DNA of 64,000 bases, taken from the NCBI RefSeq assembly GCF_040881935.1, contig NZ_JBBECH010000041.1, positions 46,403 to 110,402 of the forward strand, given 5' to 3'. Under the pieces are notes generated by a model. The model did not search any database. It was given only the letters and a program-made list of their open reading frames with translations, and had not been told where the DNA came from. Positions 1 to 8,434 of the stretch are shown one piece after another. Source of the DNA: Saccharospirillum sp040881935 (GTDB taxonomy: Bacteria > Pseudomonadota > Gammaproteobacteria > Pseudomonadales > Natronospirillaceae). The position numbers were made by a program, and so were the translations under genes. Every line of letters starts with the position of its first letter. The first letter of the stretch is position 1.

Positions 1-993
1 CCAAGTGTCGTCTTCTTCAGTCCAAACGTCGATTTCGCGCAGATACTTAATAGCGCCGGAATGAAACGGTGCGCCAGCCGGGGCCTTGCCCGATTGGTCT
101 AGCTTCCAGCGCGGCATTACCGGGTTGGCATTCTTATAGAGCTCAAAGGTTTCATCCAAAGCTTTCACAAGGTTGTAGACCTCGTCCTCACTGGTGCCTG
201 CAAGGGTGGTAAGCTGTGGGTAGCTATAGCCCAACAGGTCGGCTGGATCGTCTTCGGAGATGCTGACGCCAACGGTCACCGTTGTAGGCGAGAACAGGCT
301 GGCCTCTGCGACCACGCGCTCCCAGCCCTCGGTGTCAGAAGCTGGCATGTCCAACCAGCGGACGCCACGGCCACCTTCGGCTTCGCGCAGGGCGGCGACT
401 GTTGTGGTGACCGGCACGACGTCGATCTCGCCACCGATGAACCCCTGAACCATAGCGCCGTAAGAGGGGTAGATCACCTGTTCCACGTCTTCCTTAGTCA
501 GGTTGCCAAAGGCGAGCGCGGCCTCTGTGTTCATCAAGGTTGAGGGGCTGGCCTGTACGAAACCTACCCTTTGGTCCTTCAGGTCATAGGAGCTTTGGAT
601 ATCAGTATCCTGCCCGGTGACTAGGCCAACAGCGGCAGGACGCCCCATGAGGACGCGCAAATCCTGGGGTCCCCAGTCTTGAGCTGCAAATTCGTAGCTG
701 GCATCACCCGCAAAGAGAATCTCGTTGCCCATAAAGCCATAGCTTGCGCGGCCGCGGATCAGCGGCAGCATTCGGCCGATTGCAGTACCCGACGGCGTCA
801 AACGCACAGTGGTACCGAACTCCTTGTCCAGGGCGTCGGCCATGGCCGAGGCTTCGACATAACCTGTGGAGCCAAGGTCATAGGACGTCCAGACCATGGT
901 TTGCGGAAGCGTCACGTCCTGCGCGAACGCAGACTGACCCACGAGAACGGCAACGGTCACGACCGTGCCTGTGATGAATTTTGAGCGTAGCAT
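1..993 (-). CDS. TAXI-family TRAP transporter substrate-binding protein (C-terminus cut by window edge)
   Basis: Reading the minus strand from the ATG at 993 gives 331 codons that stay in frame to base 1, so the gene continues outside the window. The first 25 residues (MLRSKFITGTVVTVAVLVGQ, then SAFAQ) form a clear signal peptide. The mature start, with a TSYDLGSTGYVEASAMAD-type segment followed by a TPSGTAIGRMLPLIRG-type segment, is typical of periplasmic TAXI binding proteins, which capture a carboxylate for a TRAP-type membrane permease. The permease genes are not visible and may lie to the left. Two acyl-CoA dehydrogenases lie upstream on the same strand, so the ligand may be the acid degraded by this cluster; that is inference. 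Confidence 0.8.
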   Translation of the reverse strand, partial: MLRSKFITGTVVTVAVLVGQSAFAQDVTLPQTMVWTSYDLGSTGYVEASAMADALDKEFGTTVRLTPSGTAIGRMLPLIRGRASYGFMGNEILFAGDASYEFAAQDWGPQDLRVLMGRPAAVGLVTGQDTDIQSSYDLKDQRVGFVQASPSTLMNTEAALAFGNLTKEDVEQVIYPSYGAMVQGFIGGEIDVVPVTTTVAALREAEGGRGVRWLDMPASDTEGWERVVAEASLFSPTTVTVGVSISEDDPADLLGYSYPQLTTLAGTSEDEVYNLVKALDETFELYKNANPVMPRWKLDQSGKAPAGAPFHSGAIKYLREIDVWTEEDDTW

Positions 994-1106
994 GCTGTAT
1001 TCCTCATCTTAGTTTTTGCTTTTGTTTTTTTTCTCTACTGATACGGCATCGACTTGGGACCGATTCCACAAATTCTAGCTTCCAAAAATCAATAAGTCAA
1101 TTTTAT

Positions 1107-1117
1107 AGATCATAAGT
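1107..1117. promoter_or_regulatory. Candidate operator, copy 1 of a motif shared across the catabolic block
   Basis: The sequence AGATCATAAGT lies between the TAXI binding-protein gene and the acyl-CoA dehydrogenase gene, in a very AT-rich stretch. The same 11 bases occur at 12337-12347 and, inverted, at 12276-12286 in front of tctC. A shared site at both ends of one catabolic block suggests one regulator, but no regulator gene is visible in the block. Confidence 0.35.
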
Positions 1118-1142
1118 TCTTATTTATTTTTGACGCTTAGAA

Positions 1143-2297
1143 TTACGACGGCAGATCGAGTATCGCCTTGGACAGAACATTGCGCATGATCTCGGTAGAA
1201 CCACCGAAAATGGTTGTCGGGCGCGCCGACAAATAGGTCGAGGCAGCGTGCAAGCGGCGATCGTCTTCGGGAGGCGCGCGAAGGCCCGATTCCTCAGCGG
1301 CAACTTCCAGAATTAATTCCGAGATGCGCTGGTAAAGCTCGCTCTGAAAGATCTTTAGCATGGACACGTCGGCGCCGATCGCCTCGCCGTCGCGTAGTTT
1401 ATCGACATAGGTTTCGAACAGGTCCGATAAGTCCATAACGTCGCACTGCAAAGCAACGTAGCGATCTCGGAATACCGGATCCTCCCAGAAGCCCGCACGC
1501 TGCGCGATTCGCTTCAACCGCCCCATAGCGCTGGCCGACAGGCGTGGCGCGCCGATGAAAACGCGCTCGTGGCCGAGCAGCGCCTTGGCGGCGGTCCACC
1601 CTTCGTTGGCGCTCCCCACGATGTGGTCTGCGGGCACCCGGACATTGTCAAAGAATACCTCGCAGAACTCGGCTTCTAGTTCGAGGTTGAGAATCGGGCG
1701 GACGGTGATGCCTTTGGCGTCCATCGGTACCAACAGAAAGCTAATCCCGGCCTGTTTCTTCACGGTCTTGTCAGTACGGGCGAGGATGAAAATCCAATTG
1801 GCATCCATGCCCAAGGTGATCCAGGTTTTTTGTCCGTTAATCACCCAGTCATCGCCGTCGAGGACCGCTTCGCAGCGCACAGCAGCAAGGTCCGATCCGG
1901 CCCCCGGTTCGCTGTAGCCCTGCGCCCAGACATGCTCACCCGACAGGATCTTCGGCAAGAAATGACCCTTCTGTGCATCGGTACCGTATTTTAGCAGCAA
2001 CGGACCAAGCATCACCGGGCCTATATCGTTTACACGAGCGCAGCCGAAGCGCTCGAACTCTTCGATCATAATTAGGTGCTTGCCTGCAGTTAGCCCCATG
2101 CCGCCGTGTTCGCGCGGCCAGGTGGGGCAGATCCAGCCCTTCTCCGCTAGCGTCAAATACCACGGCTTCACCTCCTCCCAATGCAAACGGCTCAATGCGT
2201 AACGCGGAAGGGCGGGATAGTTCTCTTCAACGAAATTGCAAACAGTCTGACGAAACTCTTTGTCGGACATCGAATTATAATCAGGAAGTTGTGTCAT
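1143..2297 (-). CDS. Acyl-CoA dehydrogenase, larger subunit type (384 aa)
   Basis: FAD-dependent oxidation of an acyl-CoA thioester to the 2-enoyl-CoA, passing electrons to ETF (etfBA lie at 6.6-8.3 kb). The FAD/substrate-binding signature WAQGYSEPGAGSDLA is near residue 130 and the C-terminal signature IFGGSTEIMRN is near residue 365. The position that is the catalytic glutamate in short-chain enzymes (YEG-type motif) is a glycine here, as in many FadE-like subunits that place the base elsewhere or pair with a second subunit. The start overlaps the stop of the upstream dehydrogenase by 4 bp (ATGA), implying translational coupling and possibly a mixed oligomer. Substrate unknown. Confidence 0.88.
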   Translation of the reverse strand: MTQLPDYNSMSDKEFRQTVCNFVEENYPALPRYALSRLHWEEVKPWYLTLAEKGWICPTWPREHGGMGLTAGKHLIMIEEFERFGCARVNDIGPVMLGPLLLKYGTDAQKGHFLPKILSGEHVWAQGYSEPGAGSDLAAVRCEAVLDGDDWVINGQKTWITLGMDANWIFILARTDKTVKKQAGISFLLVPMDAKGITVRPILNLELEAEFCEVFFDNVRVPADHIVGSANEGWTAAKALLGHERVFIGAPRLSASAMGRLKRIAQRAGFWEDPVFRDRYVALQCDVMDLSDLFETYVDKLRDGEAIGADVSMLKIFQSELYQRISELILEVAAEESGLRAPPEDDRRLHAASTYLSARPTTIFGGSTEIMRNVLSKAILDLPS

Positions 2298-3340
2298 GAG
2301 GCATCCTCCAGTAGGTTGGCAAGAATCTGGCGATGTACGCGGGGGGGACCGAAGAAATTCACCTCGGTCATCGCCTTACGCACGTACAGGCCAATATCAG
2401 CCTCGTCGGTGATGCCCATGGCGCCATGCATCTGTACTGCCTCCCGCATCACCAACATAGTCATTTGGGCGGCCCGTAGCTTGCAGCGCGCAACGCTCTG
2501 GGCACGGGTCATTGGGTCAGCGCCGGTGTCGAACCGGCGAGCGGTGGCAAAGATTGCTGCGCGGGAAAGTTCGAGCTGTATCTTCATCTCGGTCGCGCGA
2601 TGCTGCAGCGACTGGAAGCTGCCGATTGGTTGGCCGAACTGCTTACGCATACGCAAATAGTCGAGCGTAATATCAAGGGCGCGCTCCGCCAGCCCCATGA
2701 GGTAAGCGGAATGGCCCAGAGTTGCATCCTCCAGAACTTCCTTGATGCGTTCGCAAGGAAGAAACTCAACGTCGACTGAGGCGAAACTGAGCGAACCTAT
2801 TCGGCCCCCGTCTAATGTCTCGGCACCTGTCACGGCCAGCCCTGCTGCATCGCGCGGCACCAGAGCGACTCCATTGGAGGTAATGACCGCGAATAAATCT
2901 GCCCCCTCGGCCCCAGGCACGTTCACTTTATGGCCGTCAATCGTGCCTCCCCTGGCTCCACCGGCCCAGGAAAGTGAACCTGTTTGATCTTGCCACGCCA
3001 TGACTATCACTTCCTCGCCAGTTCTCACGGTTTCTGGGAGGGCGGATTGCAGCAAGGCACCTGACATCATCGACGACAGCACCGGCTCGGGAAGCAGTCC
3101 GCCGCCCAATACGCGCATTAGCTCGCAAGTCTCGCGCATACCGAGTCCGAAGCCGCCCTCATCCTCTTCTACCCGGATCAAAAAAAACCCCAGTTCGGCA
3201 ACTTGCCTCATCACTTCTCGGTCGAATCCAGCACCTTGGAAGCGTGTCTTGCGCACGCGTTCAACCGAGCCGTCCCCCGGAACCACCGCGCGAGCACTGT
3301 CGACCATCATGCGCGCGTTTTCAATCCACTCTTCAGTCAT
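2294..3340 (-). CDS. Acyl-CoA dehydrogenase, smaller partner subunit (348 aa)
   Basis: A second acyl-CoA dehydrogenase-fold protein, first of an overlapping pair. It has the N-terminal helical domain, a glycine-rich middle barrel and the C-terminal helical segment (YLRMRKQFGQPIGSFQSLQH near residue 230, QMHGAMGITDEADIG near residue 305). It is shorter than the usual 380-390 aa and diverges in the FAD-binding middle domain. Adjacent unequal dehydrogenase genes of this kind encode alpha2beta2 enzymes in steroid and branched side-chain catabolism of actinobacteria. The same arrangement is a reasonable hypothesis here. Confidence 0.85.
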   Translation of the reverse strand: MTEEWIENARMMVDSARAVVPGDGSVERVRKTRFQGAGFDREVMRQVAELGFFLIRVEEDEGGFGLGMRETCELMRVLGGGLLPEPVLSSMMSGALLQSALPETVRTGEEVIVMAWQDQTGSLSWAGGARGGTIDGHKVNVPGAEGADLFAVITSNGVALVPRDAAGLAVTGAETLDGGRIGSLSFASVDVEFLPCERIKEVLEDATLGHSAYLMGLAERALDITLDYLRMRKQFGQPIGSFQSLQHRATEMKIQLELSRAAIFATARRFDTGADPMTRAQSVARCKLRAAQMTMLVMREAVQMHGAMGITDEADIGLYVRKAMTEVNFFGPPRVHRQILANLLEDAS

Positions 3341-3362
3341 TTTCCCGTCCCCCAGATTGTTT

Positions 3363-4586
3363 CTATTTTACGGCGCCAGCAGCGCGCAACTCAGCGATTT
3401 CATACTCACCAAGACCCAACTCGCGCAGCACCTCATCCGTATGTTCGGCAAAAAGTGGTGGGGGTCGTGCAGTGTCGGCGGCGCACCCCGAGAAACGCAC
3501 GGGGTTAGCCACATAGCGCACGCGCCCCGCAGAAGGATGTTCTAGTTCCTTCAACAAGGCGCGCTCCTGCACCTGAGGCATGTCAAACGTGTCTTCAAAT
3601 GAATTTAGCGGCCCGGCCGGGATGCCGATGGCTTCCAATTCGGCATAGCAGGTGTCTGCATCCTTGGCGATAAGCTTCGCGGCGATAAGCGGAATCAATG
3701 TATCGGCGTTCTGCACTCGTGCTAGGTTGATAGCATAGCGTTCGTCATCCGCCACACCGTCCAGTCCGAGATAATCGGCAAATCTTCGAAACTGTACGTC
3801 ATTGCCGATGGCGATCATGATCGGTCGGTCGGAACAGTCAAACGCCTGCCAAGGACAGGTAATTTGTGATGCAGTGCCGTTGCGGCGCGGCAATTTGCCC
3901 GATGAAAGATAGTTCATTGCCATGTGCGAAGCCGCGTGTATCTGCGTGTCGAGAAGCGCGATGTCGATGAACTGACCTTCGCGCGAAATATTGTCGCGAT
4001 GGTTTAGTGCGGCGAGTATGGCCGACACGGCATATTGACCAGCAGTAATGTCTGAAATCGAATAACCTACGAGGGCCGGACCTGAACCAGGCTGGCCCTC
4101 GCCCGTGCCGGTCATGCTAAGTAGCCCGCTCATGGCCTGAAAGATTGGGTCATAGCCAGGCAGGTGAGCCATTGGCCCGGACTGGCCAAAACCTGTGATT
4201 GAACAATAGACAAGCTGCGGATTGAGCTCTGCGACCGCCGCGTAATCGAGGCCAAAGCGCGCCAGCGTGCCTGTCTTGAAATTTTCGATAAGGACATCGG
4301 CCTCAGCGATCAGGCGACGGGCCAGTTCCTGACCTTCGGGTTTCGACAAGTCTACGGCCACAGAGCGCTTTCCGCGGTTCATAGCCAGAAAAGACGAGGT
4401 CTCGCTAGTGGGCTCACCGTCGGATCCGATATGGGGTACGCCCATGCGTCGTACGTCGTCACCGCCCTTTACATGCTCGACCTTAATGACATCCGCCCCG
4501 AAGTCGGCCAGCATCTGTGCTGCCCAGGGTCCCGCGAAAACCCTGCTGAAATCGACCACCTTGATGTGCTCCAGACACCCAGCCAT
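3363..4586 (-). CDS. Family III CoA transferase (CaiB/BaiF type, 407 aa)
   Basis: Transfers CoA between an acyl-CoA donor and a free carboxylic acid, probably activating the substrate for the neighbouring dehydrogenases. Diagnostic segments are VVDFSRVFAGPWAAQMLADF at the N-terminus, RGKRSVAVDLSKPEGQELA near residue 70, and PGYDPIFQAMSG near residue 150, which contains the expected catalytic aspartate. Length is normal for the family. It lies 22 bp upstream of the dehydrogenase pair on the same strand, so the three genes probably form one transcript starting in the AT-rich gap 4587-4748. The specific acid cannot be deduced. Confidence 0.88.
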   Translation of the reverse strand: MAGCLEHIKVVDFSRVFAGPWAAQMLADFGADVIKVEHVKGGDDVRRMGVPHIGSDGEPTSETSSFLAMNRGKRSVAVDLSKPEGQELARRLIAEADVLIENFKTGTLARFGLDYAAVAELNPQLVYCSITGFGQSGPMAHLPGYDPIFQAMSGLLSMTGTGEGQPGSGPALVGYSISDITAGQYAVSAILAALNHRDNISREGQFIDIALLDTQIHAASHMAMNYLSSGKLPRRNGTASQITCPWQAFDCSDRPIMIAIGNDVQFRRFADYLGLDGVADDERYAINLARVQNADTLIPLIAAKLIAKDADTCYAELEAIGIPAGPLNSFEDTFDMPQVQERALLKELEHPSAGRVRYVANPVRFSGCAADTARPPPLFAEHTDEVLRELGLGEYEIAELRAAGAVK

Positions 4587-4748
4587 AAATATCCTCCTAC
4601 CTCTTCATTTATCTTTAGCATCCCTGAAATGGGTTGCTTGCACAAGATAAAAATTATAAATATACTTCAATGACTTTAATATAGCTGGAAAACAGCTTAC
4701 ACCGAACCCGACTCTTGCCCGGCATTTTAAGAATGTAGAGGAAATATA

Positions 4749-5210
4749 ATGATTACTGTAGGCGAACCTCTGGACCTTAAGGCTAATGTGGGAAAATCTT
4801 TAGGCAGCACTGAATGGCAGAAAATTACACAGACGCATATCGACACTTTTGCTGAACTGACGGGTGACGACCATTGGATTCACGTCGATATAGAACGAGC
4901 TGCCCGCGAGCTGCCTCAAGGAAAAACTATTGCGCACGGACTGTTTTTGCTGTCTTTGATACCGCGCCTCCAGCGGCAACTTTTTATTATAGAGAAACGA
5001 GGCGCCGGGCTGAATTACGGCTACGAGAAAGTGCGCTTCACCGCCCCCGTTCCGGTCGATTCCCTGGTGTGTCTGACTCAAACGATTCTCGGTGTCAGGC
5101 CAAGGGGGAATGGCGTCCAGATAGAAATCCAATCGACGATCGAGTTGCAAGATAGCCTCAAACCAGCGCTTGTAGCACATGGCATCCTGTTGATCGAGAA
5201 TTTAAAATGA
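4749..5210 (+). CDS. MaoC-like enoyl-CoA hydratase (153 aa)
   Basis: Hot-dog-fold protein expected to hydrate the 2-enoyl-CoA produced by the dehydrogenases. The hydratase motif is present: ELTGDDHWIHVDIERA around residues 36-52 supplies the Asp/His pair and KTIAHGLFLLSLIP follows near residue 60. It is transcribed divergently from the CoA transferase gene across a 162-bp AT-rich gap, and its stop overlaps the start of the next small ORF. The family also includes dehydratases, so hydration is inferred from context. Confidence 0.85.
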   Translation: MITVGEPLDLKANVGKSLGSTEWQKITQTHIDTFAELTGDDHWIHVDIERAARELPQGKTIAHGLFLLSLIPRLQRQLFIIEKRGAGLNYGYEKVRFTAPVPVDSLVCLTQTILGVRPRGNGVQIEIQSTIELQDSLKPALVAHGILLIENLK

Positions 5211-5374
5211 TGTGCGGTAGTCTTAATAAGACGCGCAATTGCGCCTTCTACCTATTGCTGGCGAATAGGGTGCAGGAGATCAAAAACAACCTGGTAGCTA
5301 TTATGCCCGACGGTGAAGAGCGCACGCTCAGGCTGGAAGCCCTGATAAAGGTGGTGGAAGGTGAAGGCAATTGA
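5210..5374 (+). CDS. Small conserved-looking protein (54 aa), bridge between MaoC and AbrB-like genes
   Basis: A short ORF starting ATGTGCGGT inside the stop of the MaoC gene (an ATG three bases earlier, at 5207, is an alternative) and ending with a TGA that overlaps the TTG start of the next gene. Double overlap is the signature of a translated operon member. The product begins MCGSL, is cysteine-containing early, and ends in a beta-rich, acidic segment (ANRVQEIKNNLVAIMPDGEE then RTLRLEALIKVVEGEGN). The layout is reminiscent of very small CooT-like metal-binding proteins (MC start, short beta strands), but the similarity is weak and the function is unknown. Confidence 0.55.
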   Translation: MCGSLNKTRNCAFYLLLANRVQEIKNNLVAIMPDGEERTLRLEALIKVVEGEGN

Positions 5375-6450
5375 GAGCCGGACTCAGGCTCGTCGTGCTG
5401 TTTTCCGTCTCCGGGCTTGCTGGTCTTGTGTTCAGTTGGATCGGCATACCACTGCCGTGGATGATTGGTCCTCTGGTATCGGTTGCCATTTTGACCGTGA
5501 CCGGGACGCTTGAGAAGCGCGTACCGATCCGGATACGCTCTATTGGACAGGTCATCGTGGCCACCTTCATTGGTGCGCATTTCACACCCGACGCGCTTCA
5601 TTCCATGCTGCGTGCGGCGCCATTGCTGATTGGGGTCAGTCTCTATATCCTCGTGGCCTCCCTCCTTGTGGCGCAGGTGCAGGCACGGCTATTCGGCACC
5701 GATCGGGTAACCGGCTTTCTGTCGGTCGTGCCGATCTCTCCAGTGGAAGCTGGAATTCTGGCTGAGTTGCATCACGTAGCGACAGCACCGATAATTTTCG
5801 CGCAGACCGTACGGATCGCGCTGCTCGTGATCTTCATCCCATTTATGCTCTACGTGTCGGACCCCGCTGTCCCGGCCATCGTCCCCCCTGTTGAAACACG
5901 CGGGCTTGTTGGCCTCGTCGTAACGCTCATGGGCGCCACTGCCGGCCCCTTACTTTTCATGGTACTGAAACTTAACAATCCATTCTTCCTCGGTCCGCTT
6001 CTGCTCGCCGCCGTGCTATCGGCATTGGACTTGCCCTCTTTCTCCACCCCACAACCAGTTCTGGCGCTGGCACAGGTCATTCTGGGCACTTGGCTCGGCT
6101 CCTGCTTCAGGCGCGAACTACTTGTAGAGCCCAGCAAGCTCGTAGCGTCGGTGCTACTGTCCACCGCTCTTCTTCTTATCCTCTGTTTGTTGGGAGCCAG
6201 TCTGGTCGCCGAGTTCACCGAACTACCCTTCGCCACGCTCGTACTGGGCTTTGCACCGGGAGCGACCACCGAAATGGCGCTGATGGCGGGGCTGCTTGGG
6301 TTGGATGTGGCCTTTGTCACCGCGATGCACCTGACACGTATTTTCATCATCATGCCGAACGTGTCGTGGATTACACGCATGTCACACCCTGCAGGTCTCC
6401 GCGCTGAAAAGCTGCGAACCCATCAACCATCCGATAGGAGAAAAATATGA
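5371..6450 (+). CDS. AbrB-family integral membrane protein (359 aa)
   Basis: About ten hydrophobic segments arranged as two similar halves; the WIGIPLPWMIGPLVSVAILT segment near residue 25 recurs in a related form (NNPFFLGPLLLAAVLSALDL) near residue 205. This duplicated pattern is typical of the Gram-negative AbrB membrane family, formerly labelled ammonia monooxygenase. The role of the family is not settled; export or uptake of a small organic acid is a common suggestion. The start is a TTG directly preceded in frame by a stop codon and overlapping the upstream 54-codon gene, so translation is probably coupled. No promoter of its own is evident. Confidence 0.75.
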   Translation: MRAGLRLVVLFSVSGLAGLVFSWIGIPLPWMIGPLVSVAILTVTGTLEKRVPIRIRSIGQVIVATFIGAHFTPDALHSMLRAAPLLIGVSLYILVASLLVAQVQARLFGTDRVTGFLSVVPISPVEAGILAELHHVATAPIIFAQTVRIALLVIFIPFMLYVSDPAVPAIVPPVETRGLVGLVVTLMGATAGPLLFMVLKLNNPFFLGPLLLAAVLSALDLPSFSTPQPVLALAQVILGTWLGSCFRRELLVEPSKLVASVLLSTALLLILCLLGASLVAEFTELPFATLVLGFAPGATTEMALMAGLLGLDVAFVTAMHLTRIFIIMPNVSWITRMSHPAGLRAEKLRTHQPSDRRKI

Positions 6451-6607
6451 GCAGAGCAGCCTGACCTCTAGGCTATCTGGCCGCTGAGGCCGCCGCATGC
6501 CAGCCTAATACACGTTCCGGGAGCGGAAAATTTGGGTCCCGGAGAGCGTCACATGCAGAGCGCTAAATTGTTCTGCGTTTCTTTAAGCAATGCGAAAAGG
6601 TTTTTAT

Positions 6608-7357
6608 ATGAAAATTCTCGTCGCGGTTAAACGTGTCATTGATTACAACGTCAAAATTCGTGTTAAAGCGGACTACTCTGACGTCGACCTTAGCAACGTC
6701 AAAATGGCCATGAACCCCTTCTGCGAAATTGCCGTAGAAGAAGCGGTGCGCCTCAAAGAGAAGGGCGTGGCCACGGAAGTCGTTGCCGTCTCGGTCGGCC
6801 CTAAAGCCGCCCAAGAGCAGCTGCGTACCGCGTTGGCGCTGGGCGCAGACCGTGCCATTCATATCGAAACCAATGAGCGGGCGGAATCTCTCGCCGTGGC
6901 CAAGCTGTTGGCCAAAGTGGTAGATGAAGAGCATCCAGGCTTGGTGATTTTAGGTAAGCAAGCTATCGACACCGACAATAACCAAACCGGGCAAATGCTC
7001 GCCGCACTAACTAACCTTCCTCAGGGAACCTTTGCTTCAGAAGTGACAGTAGACGGCGACAAGGTCAACGTCACGCGGGAAATCGACGGTGGCTTGCAAA
7101 CCATAGCCCTGACGCTGCCTGCTATCGTCACCACCGACCTGCGCCTCAACGAGCCTCGCTACGCCAAGCTCCCCGATATTATGAAAGCCAAGAAAAAGCC
7201 AATGAGTGTCAAAACTCCTGCCGATTACGGTGTCGAGATGGCCTCCAAAGTCAGTCTACTGAAAGTGGAGTCTCCGACCGAGCGTAAAGGCGGCATCAAA
7301 GTCGCCTCGGTAGATGAACTGATCGATAAACTAAAAAACGAAGCCAAAGTACTTTGA
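6608..7357 (+). CDS. etfB: Electron transfer flavoprotein, beta subunit
   Basis: Beta subunit of the soluble ETF heterodimer that takes electrons from acyl-CoA dehydrogenases and passes them to the quinone pool. The product starts MKILVAVKRVIDYNVKIRV, standard for proteobacterial EtfB, and carries the beta signature VTREIDGGLQTIALTLPAIV near residue 160. Length is 249 aa, the normal size. An ATG six codons upstream exists, but the chosen start matches the family. etfA follows after 27 bp. Placement beside two dehydrogenases suggests a dedicated ETF for this pathway. Confidence 0.95.
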   Translation: MKILVAVKRVIDYNVKIRVKADYSDVDLSNVKMAMNPFCEIAVEEAVRLKEKGVATEVVAVSVGPKAAQEQLRTALALGADRAIHIETNERAESLAVAKLLAKVVDEEHPGLVILGKQAIDTDNNQTGQMLAALTNLPQGTFASEVTVDGDKVNVTREIDGGLQTIALTLPAIVTTDLRLNEPRYAKLPDIMKAKKKPMSVKTPADYGVEMASKVSLLKVESPTERKGGIKVASVDELIDKLKNEAKVL

Positions 7358-7384
7358 AACAGTACTTTGAAAGGAGTTGATTCT

Positions 7385-8323
7385 ATGAGCATTCTAGTAC
7401 TCGCCGACCTCCATGAAGACCAACTGACGGGTGCAACGGCCCACGTGGTCGCAGCGGCCCAACTTATTCAAAATAACACCGGTGGCAATATTGACGTTCT
7501 CGTTGCTGGTGAAGGTATTCAAGCCGCTGCTGAAGCTGCCGCCAAGCTTGACGGCGTTACTAAAGTGCGCCTGGCGGATAACGCCGTGTACGCCAACCAG
7601 CTCGCTGAGCCACTGGGGGCGTTGCTGGTCGAACTAGCCAATGATTACACCCACGTGCTGGCCAGTACCACTACCACCGGCAAAAACGTGTTGCCACGTT
7701 TAGCCGCACTAAAAGACGTCAGCCAGCTTTCTGACATTATTGCCGTGGATAGCGCCGACACCTTCAAGCGCCCGATATACGCAGGTAACGCCATTGCCAC
7801 AGTCAAAAGCGGCGATGCGCTGAAAGTCATTACTGTGCGCTCCACTGGCTTTGAGGCGGTGGGTGCAAACGGCAGCGCGTCAGTTGAAACGGTAGATACA
7901 GTCGTTGGAAATCGCCAGTCAAGCTTTGTCAAAGCAGAGCTGGCGCAGTCGGACCGCCCGGAGCTGAGCGCTGCCAAGGTTGTGATCTCCGGCGGACGCG
8001 GTATGGGTAGCGGTGAGAACTTCAAGCTGCTCAATGGCATTGCCGACAAGCTGGGCGCGGCGATTGGGGCCTCGCGGGCGGCGGTGGACGCAGGCTTTGT
8101 GCCTAACGACATGCAGGTTGGGCAAACCGGCAAGATTGTTGCTCCGGACCTGTATATTGCTGTTGGGATTTCCGGGGCCATTCAGCACCTGGCGGGCATG
8201 AAAGACTCCAAGGTAATAGTCGCCGTCAACAAAGATGACGAGGCTCCGATTTTCCAGGTAGCCGACTACGGACTGGTAGGCGATCTGTTTGAGATTCTGC
8301 CCGAGTTGGAACTGCGACTCTGA
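7385..8323 (+). CDS. etfA: Electron transfer flavoprotein, alpha subunit
   Basis: FAD-binding alpha subunit, 312 aa. It begins MSILVLADLHEDQLTGAT and contains the C-terminal FAD-binding block: VISGGRGMGSGENFKLL near residue 205, GFVPNDMQVGQTGKIVAPDL near residue 240 and VGISGAIQHLAGMKDSKVIV after it. A strong ribosome-binding site (AAGGAG) lies just upstream of the ATG. It is cotranscribed with etfB. The usual ETF:quinone oxidoreductase gene does not follow; only a short trace of a possible flavoprotein start is seen downstream. Confidence 0.95.
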   Translation: MSILVLADLHEDQLTGATAHVVAAAQLIQNNTGGNIDVLVAGEGIQAAAEAAAKLDGVTKVRLADNAVYANQLAEPLGALLVELANDYTHVLASTTTTGKNVLPRLAALKDVSQLSDIIAVDSADTFKRPIYAGNAIATVKSGDALKVITVRSTGFEAVGANGSASVETVDTVVGNRQSSFVKAELAQSDRPELSAAKVVISGGRGMGSGENFKLLNGIADKLGAAIGASRAAVDAGFVPNDMQVGQTGKIVAPDLYIAVGISGAIQHLAGMKDSKVIVAVNKDDEAPIFQVADYGLVGDLFEILPELELRL

Positions 8324-8377
8324 TAACCAATGTTGTTTGAAGGAGGCCTCGACGGAGCAGGTTAAAAATGACGCCAT

Positions 8378-8434
8378 CACTTCGATGTCGTCATCATTGG
8401 TACCGATCCCTCGAACCTGAACACGCCATGGCGG
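8378..8434 (+). pseudogene. Possible remnant of an FAD-dependent oxidoreductase N-terminus
   Basis: Directly after etfA, preceded by an AAGGAGG-like site, one plus-strand frame reads HFDVVIIGTDPSNLNTPWR. This resembles a Rossmann FAD-binding start (DVVIIGTGPSGL). There is no in-frame ATG and nothing recognisable follows. It overlaps the C-terminal codons of the minus-strand hydrolase gene, so it may be coincidence. If real, it is the stump of the flavoprotein that often follows etfBA. Confidence 0.25.

Noticed and set aside
260..984. Short plus-strand frames at the window start
   Set aside because: They oppose the clearly coding minus-strand TAXI binding protein with signal peptide, which explains the region.
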